64,000 nt of DNA, taken from the NCBI GenBank assembly GCA_013215385.1, contig JABSOY010000008.1:1-64000 (forward strand). Direction: 5' to 3'. Positions 38,587 to 48,932 of the stretch are shown here, in pieces. The stretch's first letter is position 1. Each line of letters starts with the position of its first letter. The notes beneath the pieces are model-generated. The model was given only the letters and a program-made list of their open reading frames with translations, did not search any database and was not told where the DNA came from. The DNA comes from Colwellia sp. (GTDB lineage Bacteria; Pseudomonadota; Gammaproteobacteria; Enterobacterales; Alteromonadaceae). Both the position numbers and the translations under genes were made by a program.

Positions 38587-39594
38587 TTACTTCTCTTTTA
38601 AATTGATGGTTTTAAATTGTGATTTAATATATAAATCAACAGGATCTTTAGTTCGTAGGTAAGCGGAAAAAGCAAGAAAAGAGACGTCGTTATAATCTTT
38701 GTTTTTAGGAAATTCCTGCATCAATTGAGTGACCTTAGGTAAATTATGCCAAGGTACAGTAGGGAAGTAGTGATGCTCTGTATGAAAGTTAAAATTATAA
38801 CAAAGTAACGTAGAGCCGAATGTGAAAAAAGTTGATGATCGCGTCACACTATCTTGCTCATGCAAAGGGATCGGCTTATTTCTTGTTTTGGAAGTAAAAG
38901 GGAATAAGCCTGAATGATGAGTAAAATTGATAGTTTCAAACCAAATAAAAAAACAGATAATGATAGGTAAGACATAAATAAAATATGCTTTACCTCCAAA
39001 TGTTGCTAGTAATATTGCATGTGGCAAAAGGCAAATCAATATACTGAATAGCCCTTTTTTTGCTTCACTGTGGTCATGCTTAATCAAGGCTTTAAATGGA
39101 TATGCCCAGAAGACGGTGAAAATAAGTTGTATTGAAGGAATTGGAATACATAACCACCAAACTAGTCTGAATAAATTACGTTTAACTATTGAAGCTTGTC
39201 TTAACTTTATTAAACCGACTTGGGTAGGATCTTTGTCTATGACACCCACCCATTTATGATGTTGAATATGTAAATCTCGCCAAGGAAAATAAGGTATAAA
39301 ACAAAACATGCTACAAAATAGGCCTGCCCAAGTATTTCGTGATTTAGTTTTAAATAAGGTTCTATGACCACAGTCATGTAATAAGGTAAAAAAGCGGAAC
39401 ATACCAATACCAGATATGATTATTAGTGACCAATAGCTGAACGAAAATACTTCGGTGTTGATCAGGAAATAAAATAAGATGATAAACATTAAAGTTTCAA
39501 AAGTGATTATCAACAGGCTAACCTTTGGAGAGGTTGATAGTAAACCCTCACTTTTTACTTTGTTGCGTAAATTTCTAAAGTCAATTTTATCCAT
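38587..39594 (-). CDS. Membrane fatty-acid desaturase
   Basis: 335 residues with about four membrane helices and the three His boxes of the di-iron family: HDCGHRTLF, HIQHHKWVG and HTEHHYFP. Such enzymes insert a double bond or hydroxyl into an acyl chain. Its start codon overlaps the exporter stop (ATGGATAA). It presumably modifies the acyl chain carried by the operon's ACP or the finished lipid. Confidence 0.92.
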   Translation of the reverse strand: MDKIDFRNLRNKVKSEGLLSTSPKVSLLIITFETLMFIILFYFLINTEVFSFSYWSLIIISGIGMFRFFTLLHDCGHRTLFKTKSRNTWAGLFCSMFCFIPYFPWRDLHIQHHKWVGVIDKDPTQVGLIKLRQASIVKRNLFRLVWWLCIPIPSIQLIFTVFWAYPFKALIKHDHSEAKKGLFSILICLLPHAILLATFGGKAYFIYVLPIIICFFIWFETINFTHHSGLFPFTSKTRNKPIPLHEQDSVTRSSTFFTFGSTLLCYNFNFHTEHHYFPTVPWHNLPKVTQLMQEFPKNKDYNDVSFLAFSAYLRTKDPVDLYIKSQFKTINLKEK

Positions 39595-41935
39595 GGTTAT
39601 AACCTTCCTGTAGCGTATTGACTGTCCGTTCAGAGTCTTTTTTATCGATATAAAGTAAAATGGAGGGTAAAAATAGTAGGTCGATTATTAATGCAGTAAA
39701 GATAGTTAAGGCAAGTAAATTTCCCATATGAGCGGTAGGCTGAAAAGGAGAAAATCCCATGATCACAAAGCCGGCCACTAAAACTACGGTAGTAATCACC
39801 ATAGCTATACCAACTGTGCTAAAAGCATATTCAATTGCTGCTTCAGGTGATAGGTTTAAAGATTCTCGGGCAAATTTGTATTTGGTTAGAAAGTGAACGG
39901 TATCATCGACAATAATCCCGATGGCCATACTGACTACTGCGGAAGTCGCTAAACCAATTTCTGAAATCGTTAATCCCCAAACACCAAAAGCACATATCGC
40001 AGGTAAGATATTTGGTATTAAGCTAATTACACCGTATTTAATTGAACGAGTGATGCAGCCAAGCATGATTGAAATCACAAAAAATGCCAACAGAGTTCCC
40101 CACAACATGCTATTGGTATTTGAACGAGCAATATTAGCGAAAGCTATATCTAAACCACTGGCACTGCTGACTTGAATAGAATCAGGAGTGTTGTCCTGTA
40201 ACCAGTTTTGAGCTTTTTGGGCTAAAATAAGTACCTCTTCGGATGAAGTTTTATAAACTGTTATAGAGACTCTAGTTGCCGATTTATTGAAGCTCACTTG
40301 GTTATTTAATCCAAGCCCATAAGGCAAAGACATTTCATAAAAAAGTAAATATTGTGAGGCGAGATCTGTATTTTCAGGTAGTTTATATGCCAGCTCTTGG
40401 TCAAAATGCATATTTTTATTTAGGCGTTTAAATATATCCGTAATGGCGGAACTATGGGCTACATTTGATTGTTGTTGATACCAGACTTTGAATGACTCAA
40501 CAAAGATTAAAAACTCTGGGTGGGAAATCCCGCCATCATATTTAGACGTCAGCATATAATCTATGCGATGAAGTCCTGTAATCTCTTCATTTATTTTTTC
40601 TGTCGCTATACGCAGATCAAATGATAAATCAAAATAATTATTCCAGTTATCATTAAGTTTATTGTTAAACATTTGATAAGCGAATAATGAAGTGATACAT
40701 AAACACGCTGGTAGATAATATCGGTAGCTACGACTAACATGACGGCCGAGCTTTTCCATTAATTTATTCAACAATGGCTTTTTAATGTTTTTTGCTACGG
40801 GAAGTACAGCAAGCAGAGCAGGCAATAAAAATACTGATAGGAGAAATGCAGCCAAAGTGCCAGTTGCAACCATGTTACCTAGATCACGATATGGTGGCGA
40901 GTCATTAAAATTAAGGCATAAAAATCCCACGATAGTAGTAAAACTGGTCACTGTAACAGGCATAAAGTTTATTTTAAGGCTATTACTAATTGCTGCTTCT
41001 TTATTCTGGCCGCTTTGTAGGTTTTTATAGTATGTGCTTAAAATATGGATGCAATCAGCTATTGCTATGATTAATATGGCGCTAGGAACAAATCCAATTA
41101 CCGGAGCGAGTATGCTGTCAAGCCATCCATAGATGCCTAGTACTAAAATATTAACTAAAGAAACTATAAACAGTGTAATTGCTACTGCCCATATATTTCT
41201 CAATAGCAAAAAAAGTAACAATGTAATGATGGCATAACATAATGGTACTAAAGTTAAAATATCTTGTACTGCAGCCTCTCCCATTACTTGATTCATCATT
41301 ATTGAGCCCGCTAAATAAAAATGAATATTAGGGTAACGCTCTTGATATTGAGCTATTACTTGACGAACAAAACTCACTGCTTGTGGCGTTTGCGTCATAC
41401 GTTCAGGGAGATCGTCACTCAAGTGAAGGGTTACTAATAAACCAGTCGATAGACCATCTTCAGATAATAGAGATTTCTTTAGTAAAGGCTCGGCTAATGC
41501 GATCTTTTTGAGTTGAGCAAAATCATAGCTTGAATCAAGTTTTTCGGGGATAAGATTTTCAACAGAAATATCGTCTTCTATGGCCTTTGAAAATTGGAAA
41601 TTACTTAAAGAGTCAACTCTGACTGAGTGTGGTGTTTCCCATAATTTTTGGGTAAGTTGGAGTAATGCAGTAACGGTATTCTTTTCAAATACGGTACCTG
41701 ATGTTGGTTTAAGGGCTATATAGAGAGTTTCGTTCTTAGTAAACTTGTCTTCAATTCGTTCTATATTGAGAACATCTTGACTATTGTCATCCAAATAAAC
41801 GCGAAAATCTGTACTGATTTTCAAACGAGTAACTCCAATAGCGGCAATGAAACATATCAACAAGCTGACAGCAATTACACGAATTCTATTACGGATCAGC
41901 CAAGCTGAATACTTCTTTATCATGAAGGTCAACAT
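39587..41935 (-). CDS. MMPL/RND-type lipid exporter
   Basis: 782 residues: one N-terminal helix, a periplasmic loop of about 190 residues, five helices, a second periplasmic loop, and six helices. ILIIAIADCIHILSTYYKNL and GIIVDDTVHFLTKYKFARES are the paired helix-4 motifs with Asp residues for proton flow, typical of MMPL/HpnN-like exporters of hydrophobic molecules. The ATG at 41935 or 41923 may be used. It is the likely inner-membrane pump for the product. Confidence 0.9.
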   Translation of the reverse strand: MLTFMIKKYSAWLIRNRIRVIAVSLLICFIAAIGVTRLKISTDFRVYLDDNSQDVLNIERIEDKFTKNETLYIALKPTSGTVFEKNTVTALLQLTQKLWETPHSVRVDSLSNFQFSKAIEDDISVENLIPEKLDSSYDFAQLKKIALAEPLLKKSLLSEDGLSTGLLVTLHLSDDLPERMTQTPQAVSFVRQVIAQYQERYPNIHFYLAGSIMMNQVMGEAAVQDILTLVPLCYAIITLLLFLLLRNIWAVAITLFIVSLVNILVLGIYGWLDSILAPVIGFVPSAILIIAIADCIHILSTYYKNLQSGQNKEAAISNSLKINFMPVTVTSFTTIVGFLCLNFNDSPPYRDLGNMVATGTLAAFLLSVFLLPALLAVLPVAKNIKKPLLNKLMEKLGRHVSRSYRYYLPACLCITSLFAYQMFNNKLNDNWNNYFDLSFDLRIATEKINEEITGLHRIDYMLTSKYDGGISHPEFLIFVESFKVWYQQQSNVAHSSAITDIFKRLNKNMHFDQELAYKLPENTDLASQYLLFYEMSLPYGLGLNNQVSFNKSATRVSITVYKTSSEEVLILAQKAQNWLQDNTPDSIQVSSASGLDIAFANIARSNTNSMLWGTLLAFFVISIMLGCITRSIKYGVISLIPNILPAICAFGVWGLTISEIGLATSAVVSMAIGIIVDDTVHFLTKYKFARESLNLSPEAAIEYAFSTVGIAMVITTVVLVAGFVIMGFSPFQPTAHMGNLLALTIFTALIIDLLFLPSILLYIDKKDSERTVNTLQEGYNHG

Positions 41936-41961
41936 TCCCTGTTGCAGGTTTATATAAATTG

Positions 41962-41990
41962 GCTAGCCGCTTATCTGATTGTCGGCTAGC
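41962..41990. other. Hairpin in the KAS II-exporter gap
   Basis: GCTAGCCG and CGGCTAGC form a perfect 8-base stem with a 13-base loop in the 136-base gap inside the operon. Only the plus side is followed by T-rich sequence. It may stabilise or process the mRNA. Confidence 0.5.
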
Positions 41991-42071
41991 TATTATTTTT
42001 TATAGTGTTTTTTAGTTTAGAGTTTAACTATCTTTGGGACTAGGTTATTTCTCAGTCAATGCTTAATAATT

Positions 42072-43298
42072 TTATTGTTGATCACCAGTTGCAGTGGCTT
42101 TTTTAAAAATTAAACTTACATTTAAACCACCGAACGCAAAAGAATTACTCATCACATAATTGATAGCCATACTTCGAGATATATTTGCTACATAATCAAG
42201 GTCGCACTGTGGATCACCGGGTACAAAATTTATGGTCGCAGGAGCTGTTTGGTGTTCAAGTGCAGCTATACAAGCTGCAGCTTCCACAGCTCCAGCGCCG
42301 CCTAATATATGACCATGCATAGATTTAGTGGATGAAATAGCAACCTTTTTTGCATGTTTCCCAAAGACATTATGAATAGCTTGGGTTTCAGTAGAATCAT
42401 TTTGTACTGTTCCAGAGCCATGAGCGTTAATGTAATTAATATTTTCAGGTGAAATTTGTGCGCTAGCCAAAGCTTTATTCATAGCGCTTGTCATGCCATT
42501 TACACAAGGGGCGACTACATGATAAGCGTCAGAGCTCATTCCAAATCCGACTAACTCAGCGAGAACTTTTGCCCCTCGGTTTAGTGCGTGTTCATATTCT
42601 TCCAAAATAATTGTGCCACTACCTTCTCCTAATATCACTCCTCCACGTCCAGAAGAAAACGGTTGACATTTATCTTTAGAAAGTACTCGTAATGCTTCCC
42701 ATACTTTAACACCTCCACAAGTTATAGGAGCCTCAGAGCCTCCACACAGAGCTATTTTTGCCTGTCCCGTTTGTAATAACATCGCGCCAATAGCAATTGC
42801 ATGGCTCGAGGATGCACAAGCACTGTTTGTACCAAAACTTGGTCCAGTGATACCAAATTCTAAGCTAATTTGACTAGCTGCAGAACTAGGCAATAATTTA
42901 GGGAGAGTAAAAGGAGCAAACCGTTGAATATTATCTTTAAATAAGCGTTTATAGCCTTCCTCTAAGGTATTGAGTCCTCCAATACCGCTACCAAAAGTTA
43001 CCGCTATGTCATCACTATATTCACTATTAATTAATCCAGCTTGTTTAAAGGCTTCGCGAGAACTGATCACTGCGAATTCAGCAAACCTGTCAAGATAAGG
43101 TAGTTGTTTTTTAGTATCAAAATGTTCTTCAGGGGTATAATTCTTTACTTCAGCAGCATTCTGGCGATTAACCCTAGAGCGATCAAATAGAGTGATGGGT
43201 GATACCCCATCAACCCCTTCTAGTAAGTTATTACTAAATTCTGCATAGTTGTGTCCAATTGCACTGATACAGCCTATACCCGTTATTGCAATTCTCAT
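42072..43298 (-). CDS. Beta-ketoacyl-ACP synthase II (FabF-like)
   Basis: 408 residues from the ATG at 43298. The catalytic Cys is in TNSACASSSHAIAIG, and the two His are in INAHGSGTVQND and TKSMHGHILGGAGAVE, so the enzyme looks active in decarboxylative condensation of malonyl-ACP. SNSFAFGGLNVSLIF closes the fold. The start overlaps the ACP stop (ATGA), so the two are translationally coupled. It is a dedicated extra copy, away from the housekeeping fab locus. Confidence 0.94.
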   Translation of the reverse strand: MRIAITGIGCISAIGHNYAEFSNNLLEGVDGVSPITLFDRSRVNRQNAAEVKNYTPEEHFDTKKQLPYLDRFAEFAVISSREAFKQAGLINSEYSDDIAVTFGSGIGGLNTLEEGYKRLFKDNIQRFAPFTLPKLLPSSAASQISLEFGITGPSFGTNSACASSSHAIAIGAMLLQTGQAKIALCGGSEAPITCGGVKVWEALRVLSKDKCQPFSSGRGGVILGEGSGTIILEEYEHALNRGAKVLAELVGFGMSSDAYHVVAPCVNGMTSAMNKALASAQISPENINYINAHGSGTVQNDSTETQAIHNVFGKHAKKVAISSTKSMHGHILGGAGAVEAAACIAALEHQTAPATINFVPGDPQCDLDYVANISRSMAINYVMSNSFAFGGLNVSLIFKKATATGDQQ

Positions 43299-43582
43299 GA
43301 AGGGCAACCAACACTTTCGGCTGACTTCTCTATCTCTTCTTCAATTCTTAATGCAAGTTCAGAGATAGTACCTAAATTCATGCGCTCATTAATTTCATCT
43401 GAATCATCGATAGAGATATCATATTCATCCTCTATTTCGAAAAGTAAGTTAACAGCGTCAAGTGAGTCAAGTTGGGCTTCTGACATTGACATACTCGGAT
43501 TAAGTGAGGATGGATCGGTGTCATTAATTTCCGAGATTAGTAATATTAGTTTTTTTTCAATCTTAGATGATTTAGTAGTCAT
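43295..43582 (-). CDS. Acyl carrier protein of the biosynthetic operon
   Basis: 95 residues starting MTTKSSKIEKKLILLISEIN, with the phosphopantetheine Ser in EAQLDSLDAVNLLFEIEDEY. A longer frame from 43630 exists, but AAGGA precedes the ATG at 43582 and the fold begins there. It is longer and more acidic than housekeeping AcpP. It is the first gene of the operon and carries the growing chain for the adjacent KAS II. Confidence 0.92.
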   Translation of the reverse strand: MTTKSSKIEKKLILLISEINDTDPSSLNPSMSMSEAQLDSLDAVNLLFEIEDEYDISIDDSDEINERMNLGTISELALRIEEEIEKSAESVGCPS

Positions 43583-44628
43583 TTTTGTCCTTGAATAACC
43601 TAAAAGGGTTAATAATTCCATTATATTCACGGAGCATATGTTGAATAAATGTTAATGGCAAGCAAATGAAATGAAATCAATGTGTATTTGTTTAAATTGA
43701 CTTGTAGGGGGAGGCGATAATGCCGTTAACATTTATTTATCTTTTAATTGATGTGTTATGGGGTTTTAAATAACATTTTTGCAGCTTTTTGCTAACCAAT
43801 TAAATAGGATTACCTAACCTAGAACATCATAAAATTAGCTTTATGTATATTAAATTGAGACTGACTTATGTTATTTGAAGCAATATGCTAGCAGCTCAGT
43901 CATTAGGTTAAGTCTAAAATCATTTATACGTGATGTTTCGAGTGTTTAATAACCGAAATACTCTTTAGTTGGTTGTTAGTTATTTCAAGGATAGATAGCG
44001 TTTGACCACGTTATTTTATCTCATGATGGCATTGCTTCTCTTTCAGTCTTTTTCAATTAAGAAGTGAGTCTGAAATAAGTAAATCTTTGGGCGCGTTTAT
44101 TCTATTCAAATATCTGGTTAAGTAATTTATTACGTTCTTTTTGAAGTCATTCAAGGTAAATTTTATAGCCATTTTCATCACTTGCTCGTTTAGTCTTTTA
44201 AAATGAATACCAAGTTTCAAATAAGTTTAGCACGGGGTGATTTTTTAATTTTTCATAGGTCATGATCATACGGATATTTTTTCGTATTGCTCCTTTGCTA
44301 TTTTTTCATTGCTGGAAAAAAACAAGGGCGATATAATTTATCTATGGATAAAAGTACTGTAAGTTAACCCGGATTGAGGTTAACTTAGTATGTTGTAATA
44401 AATGAATTATGTAATGTTTTTTAGAATATAGGACTTGCACTATATCAGCATTTTCAACCTGTAAAAGTGTCACTTTTCTAAGCTGTTTGATAGAGGATAT
44501 TCAAAAATTACAGAAACAGAAAAAACTTGGCTATATTCAACTTCCAAGCGATCAAGTTGGGATTTTGGCTTATCACTTATTGAAAGTAAGTATCAAAGCC
44601 AGTTCAATCTAAAAAACAATTCAAAGAC
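43583..44628. other. Long gene-free region upstream of the biosynthetic operon
   Basis: About one kilobase without a supportable gene. It should contain the operon promoter. A plus-strand run around 44490-44580 (DIQKLQKQKKLGYIQLPSDQ) looks like a gene fragment of unknown family. Confidence 0.45.
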
Positions 44629-44794
44629 AGCCCAAAGAACAAATACTCAGAATCGAACAAGTAACTGAAATGATTGGGCTCTCACGTAGCACTATATGGA
44701 AACGACGGGGACGCTCCCAACAATAGTACCATTAGGAAAAAGAAGTGTTGACTGGCGAAACATTCAAATAGAAGAATGGATAGCAAATAGATAA
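44629..44794 (+). pseudogene. AlpA-family phage regulator, frameshifted
   Basis: QILRIEQVTEMIGLSRSTIW then KRR, followed after a frameshift at the GGACGCTCCC run by PTIVPLGKRSVDWRNIQIEE and WIANR stop. This is an AlpA-type winged-helix protein, normally about 65-70 residues. AlpA genes go with P4-like integrative elements. It lies about 115 bases before the decayed groEL 3'-end copy. Confidence 0.7.
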
Positions 44795-44834
44795 AATATT
44801 AAAGTTTATTTAAATATTTTTTTGAAATCTTGAT

Positions 44835-45004
44835 GTTTAGGGAGGGAAGTGGGGGGCTAGGTTTTTAATATTAAATAAATCACCTATAAATCAATGGTAT
44901 AGCTACTACATGGGCGGTATGATGTAGAGATAGAGTTAAACTCTACTTCTACACAGTTCCAATCATTTAAACGAAAGCCCTCATAGCAATATTAGGACTT
45001 TTTT
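44835..45004 (+). repeat. Decayed copy of the groEL 3' end and terminator (copy A)
   Basis: ATGGGCGGTATGATGTA at 44910-44926 is identical to the groEL end. GTTCCAATCATTTAAACG and the weakened hairpin GCCCTCATAGCAATATTAGG with its T-run follow. A G-rich tract (44840-44857) precedes it, as in copy B. Confidence 0.75.
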
Positions 45005-45295
45005 ATTGTTAATTAAATTAATAAATATTTTCAGACAGCCTTATATCTTTATTTATCCTATCTTTTGTTTCGATCTGGCATAAGTCTTCGTGGTTTAGGG
45101 AAGATGGATTGGCAAATAATTTCGACTTTCTATGATACCTCAACTATCAATATTAAAGACTGAATTTAAATAGCTAATTTCTCATAAAAAAGACATTAAA
45201 AATTTGTATATGTTTGGTAGGCTTTTAGTTACTTTAAACTATCTACGGAGCGAAGCGGAATATAAAAACAAGAGCTAATAACGCTTAAATAAAAT

Positions 45296-46363
45296 TTAAT
45301 TCTTTTTGTTACCTCCTAATTCAACTCCGTATTTTTTAGCTTTAGCTTTCCATAAACGCTTGGCCAACTTTTGCATATCAATATCTTTGTCACCTTCATC
45401 GATTATTTCATGACCGATTAAGGTTTCCAAAATATCTTCCAGTGTTAATATTCCCCTAACAGTGCCATATTCATTTACTATCAGTGAAATATGCGCTTTG
45501 CTAAGTAACATTTCCTTCATCGCATGTGACAAGGACATATTATCTAGCAAGGTTGGCATCTCCCGGATATAGTTACCTAAACTTATGTCACTATTACCGC
45601 GAGCCTGAGCTAACAATAGGTCGGCTCGAATAACAAAACCAACAATGTCATCTAGGTCTTTGTCATAAATGGGTATTCGAGTAAAACGATTTTTTTGATG
45701 CTTATGAAAAAACTCACCCACTTTAAGCGTTTGTGAGTTAAAGAACATCACCGTTCTTGGGGTCATGGCTTGTTTGATTTTAATTTCTTTTAGTAAAAAG
45801 AGGTTTTTTAATATAGTGGCTTCTTGGCGGTCTATATAACCTTCATCTGCACTCATCTGTGCCATGATGGAAAACTCATTGCGCTTAAATCCCGCGGCTT
45901 CCTTTTTTAACATATTACGAGTAATAATTTCTAAAATTTTGATAAATGGATTTAATATATAGATTAAAAACTTTAGACAGTAGGCGGTAACAGGAGCCAA
46001 CTCCTTGTAATATGAAGCGCCTAGTGTTTTAGGGATAACCTCTGAAAAAACTAGGATCAGGAAAGTTAATACTGCTGAGATGACTCCTAATGAAAGGTCT
46101 CCTAAGACTAACGTTGCTTGAGCTCCAACCCCTGCCGCACCGACAGTATGCGCTATAGTATTCAAGGTCAAAATAGCGGCCAAAGGTTTATTTATATCTT
46201 CCTTTAACTCATGCAGAATTTTCCCTGCTTTTTGTCCTTTTTTTTCTAGTAACGCAATATGTATCCAAGAAACACTCAATAATACCGCTTCGGCAATAGA
46301 ACACAAAAACGAGAAGAATAAGGCAATAAATAAATATAATCCTAAAAGAAACATAGGTGCCAT
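45296..46363 (-). CDS. CNNM/CorC-type membrane protein with CBS pair
   Basis: 355 residues: an N-terminal CNNM (DUF21) membrane domain with the SEVIPKTLGASYYKELAPVT motif, then two CBS domains (MTPRTVMFFNSQTL; VNEYGTVRGILTLEDILETLIGHEIIDEGD). The usual C-terminal CorC-HlyC transporter-associated domain is missing. The family is linked to magnesium or other cation efflux and was once called hemolysin-like. A second start at MFLLG, three codons in, is possible. Flanking genes are decayed. Confidence 0.9.
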   Translation of the reverse strand: MAPMFLLGLYLFIALFFSFLCSIAEAVLLSVSWIHIALLEKKGQKAGKILHELKEDINKPLAAILTLNTIAHTVGAAGVGAQATLVLGDLSLGVISAVLTFLILVFSEVIPKTLGASYYKELAPVTAYCLKFLIYILNPFIKILEIITRNMLKKEAAGFKRNEFSIMAQMSADEGYIDRQEATILKNLFLLKEIKIKQAMTPRTVMFFNSQTLKVGEFFHKHQKNRFTRIPIYDKDLDDIVGFVIRADLLLAQARGNSDISLGNYIREMPTLLDNMSLSHAMKEMLLSKAHISLIVNEYGTVRGILTLEDILETLIGHEIIDEGDKDIDMQKLAKRLWKAKAKKYGVELGGNKKN

Positions 46364-46556
46364 TGTGCGCTATGCGCAAAGTAGTTAGATTAATATCTCA
46401 TTATTAAGGTAAGCTCAATTTTACCTGATAGTCTATTTTTGATGACATTTATCACGACACAATTTTTATCAGTAGTACGCTGAACGTAAATTGCTTAATC
46501 GGTTGGCTAAATAACCGAAAACATATCTATTTGATAGTTATCTCTTTGTGCTATTT

Positions 46557-47830
46557 TCATGATGAGTTATTGATACTCTGCCCCTTACCAGAGAAATAAC
46601 GAAGCCATAACTTAATAAATATAGGAACTGAAATATTTAACGAAAAAGCCGTAAACATTAGGGTATAAAAGACTTCGGTGGTAAAGATATGATTGTGAAT
46701 ATATCCTATGTCCATGACGATAAAAGTAAGTTCAGCACGCCCCAACATGCCAAATCCTATCATTATTGATTCTTTATCATTAAAATTAGCCGTAAAGCGT
46801 GCGGCTAAACTTGCTGACAGTATTTATGCAAACATGATGGTCAAGGTTAGTACTAGTGTAGTATTAACAATACTGAGTAATATTGCTCCATCTAGCACTA
46901 TTTTAGCCCCCCAAGTTGACAAAGAATACCGGCCATATCCAAGCAAATGCTACATTATCAATGATCTTACGAGTTTTTTTATAGGTATTTATAGTCCCCC
47001 TAGAATCTTCGCCGTAGAAATACTCCTTGCTCATAATCAAACCAGCCATATAAGCGCCAACAGCTGGGTGTAGGGAAAAGTAATGAGCCAAAATTGAAAA
47101 TAATATAGCAATGGTTAGGATAGCCAAAGTTGCCACTTTTCCATCACTAAATGCCAACAAATTATGCAAGCCAAACTGGGCAGATAAAGAACGTCCCCAG
47201 GTTTTCGAATTGCTTACAGGTTTCGGAAATATCCAAACAGCAAAAACAATAACCCCTGCAAAGAAGAGCAATGCTTTGCAGGTAGTTAACATTATGCCAG
47301 CTAACGACAACTCACTCTGACCACTGACTAAGGGGAGTAATATTGCGACAATAGATAAGTGAAGCTGCATTATCGAGAACCGCAGCTGTCATGATGTCCG
47401 TTGCCGCTTTGGTTAAGTGAAGATTTTCATGCTTAAGAACCGCCATGGGTAAAGAAACTGTGATCGCAGCCATTGCAAGACCAACCAATATGGCAATGTT
47501 GGTGTTATGCCAAAAATAAATAGCACAAAAATATGAAGCAATAAAAGGCCCTAAAGCGGCAAATAATGCTATCCCCCAGGTACGTTTAATACTGCGCATA
47601 AATACAGTCGCATTTTCTTCGAACCCTAAAGCAAACATGATCAAAATAATGCCAAGCTCAGAGAAACCAGCGATAAAAGGTGTCGCTTTGACCGGAAGTA
47701 GACCAAAGGTAACTAAGATACTTCCCATCACTAGATAGAAGAGCAAGGGGGTTAAGTGAGTTTTATTAGCCAAATAATAAGACACAAAAACACTACACTA
47801 AATCAATGCTAAATAGTTAAAATCTTGCAT
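46557..47830 (-). pseudogene. Cation:proton antiporter (CPA2/KefB-like), multiply disrupted
   Basis: From the ATG at 47830 the frame reads MQDFNYLALI, a TAG stop, then SYYLANKTHLTPLLFYLVMG and ELGIILIMFALGFEEN. A frameshift near 47370 moves it to SIVAILLPLVSGQSE and HPAVGAYMAGLIMSKE, and another near 46900 leads to the last helices (GFGMLGRAELTFIVMDIGYI). The layout matches CPA2 sodium or potassium/proton antiporters of about 400 residues. At least one stop and two frameshifts make it non-functional. Confidence 0.85.
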
Positions 47831-48104
47831 GGGCTAATTTACACCCTTAAAGTTTTTTCCAACAGATTAAGTTTAGCTTCTGAAGTCTATTTTTTCTTTT
47901 CAATCCAGCTATTTTATGAGTTTATTGCTTTATGTGAATAGAAATATTAACGCTGACTGAATAGGGCAACCTATGGCGATATAAAGAAATATTGTTGATT
48001 TTTCTGATATGAAAAAATGGCGGCTCACCATCAATTTACTGTGCTGTTGCGTTTAATCGTCACTTTGTTATTTAGTCGAAATCTGTTACTCAGAGACTGA
48101 AAAA

Positions 48105-48311
48105 CTAAGAATCTTCTTCATGCATTTGGCTGTCTATAAGGGTCATTTGTTCAACAAATTTCACATCATGTCTGGCTAACCGATAGGAGCCATCGCACAT
48201 ATTTTCCAAAAATATGCTTGCCCCCTCTTTGGCACCAAGCTGTGCTAGCACCTCTAGTGGCAGTTGCACCGCTAAACCCTGTTCGAAAGCTAGTATTTTT
48301 AGTTCAATCAT
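48105..48311 (-). CDS. AbrB/MazE-type antitoxin-like protein, orphan
   Basis: 68 residues: MIELKILAFEQGLAVQLPLE, VLAQLGAKEGASIFLE and DGSYRLARHDVKFVEQM form the swapped-hairpin DNA-binding fold and short C-terminal arm of MazE-like proteins that pair with Doc- or MazF-type toxins. No toxin gene follows in the 270 bases downstream, so it is an orphan or a standalone regulator. Confidence 0.8.
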   Translation of the reverse strand: MIELKILAFEQGLAVQLPLEVLAQLGAKEGASIFLENMCDGSYRLARHDVKFVEQMTLIDSQMHEEDS

Positions 48312-48830
48312 TATTTCAGCTCACCATATAGTTATAATGTTCAGCATTGTAGACAACGTTTAAGTACAAGGCGGATAAACTTAAATTGTAGTTGCTAAAC
48401 TTCATAGGTACAAGGGAACCTAAACATAGGATAAAAGTATGATTGTTTTTTCATTTTAGGAAACTTGGTCTTGCCATTGAACTGGTCTAAAAGCTCTTTT
48501 GGTATATGCCTTTGATACCGCCAGTTGTTGCGCATAGCTCAAGATGTTTTGTGTTTATTGATGGAATTTGTTCAGCTTTATAGTCACTAATATAGACAGT
48601 TATTATTGCACAAAGCCCTATATAACATTACCTTAATGGTTTGGGTGATGGATGGGGGATGATGTAATTTATTCTTGATTAAGTCTCCTGTAACTTTGTT
48701 GTTTATTTGTTCGTATCAGCAGAAACTATGCGTCGCTTTATATGCCTTGTTATAGATAATTTACTCTGCGTATAGATAGTCATAAGCTATTTTACACTAC
48801 TTGATAAAGCTTACTTCGATGGGCTTTTTT
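48312..48830. other. Gene-free stretch
   Basis: No gene, RNA or attachment site recognised. AT-rich island filler. Confidence 0.4.
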
Positions 48831-48932
48831 ATGTTCAGGAAGAACGGTATGGCATGCTCACATGGATGTGAAGAAGTGACGATGTTCAGGAAGAACGGTA
48901 TGGCATGGTCACATGGATGTGAAGAAGTGACG
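48831..48932. repeat. Two tandem copies of a 51-base unit
   Basis: The unit begins ATGTTCAGGAAGAACGGTAT and contains TCACATGGATGTGA, a palindrome. The copies differ at a single base (GCATGC versus GCATGG). The palindromic core also occurs in the repeat cluster at 17150-17303. The following 48933-49176 holds no gene. Confidence 0.93.

Noticed and set aside
33681-43582. Aryl polyene or standard resorcinol cluster
   Set aside because: The ACP, KAS II, MMPL and LolA-like genes resemble aryl polyene clusters, but no ketoreductase, dehydratase or ammonia-lyase is present. The desaturase, SRPBCC and chalcone-synthase-like genes are extra.
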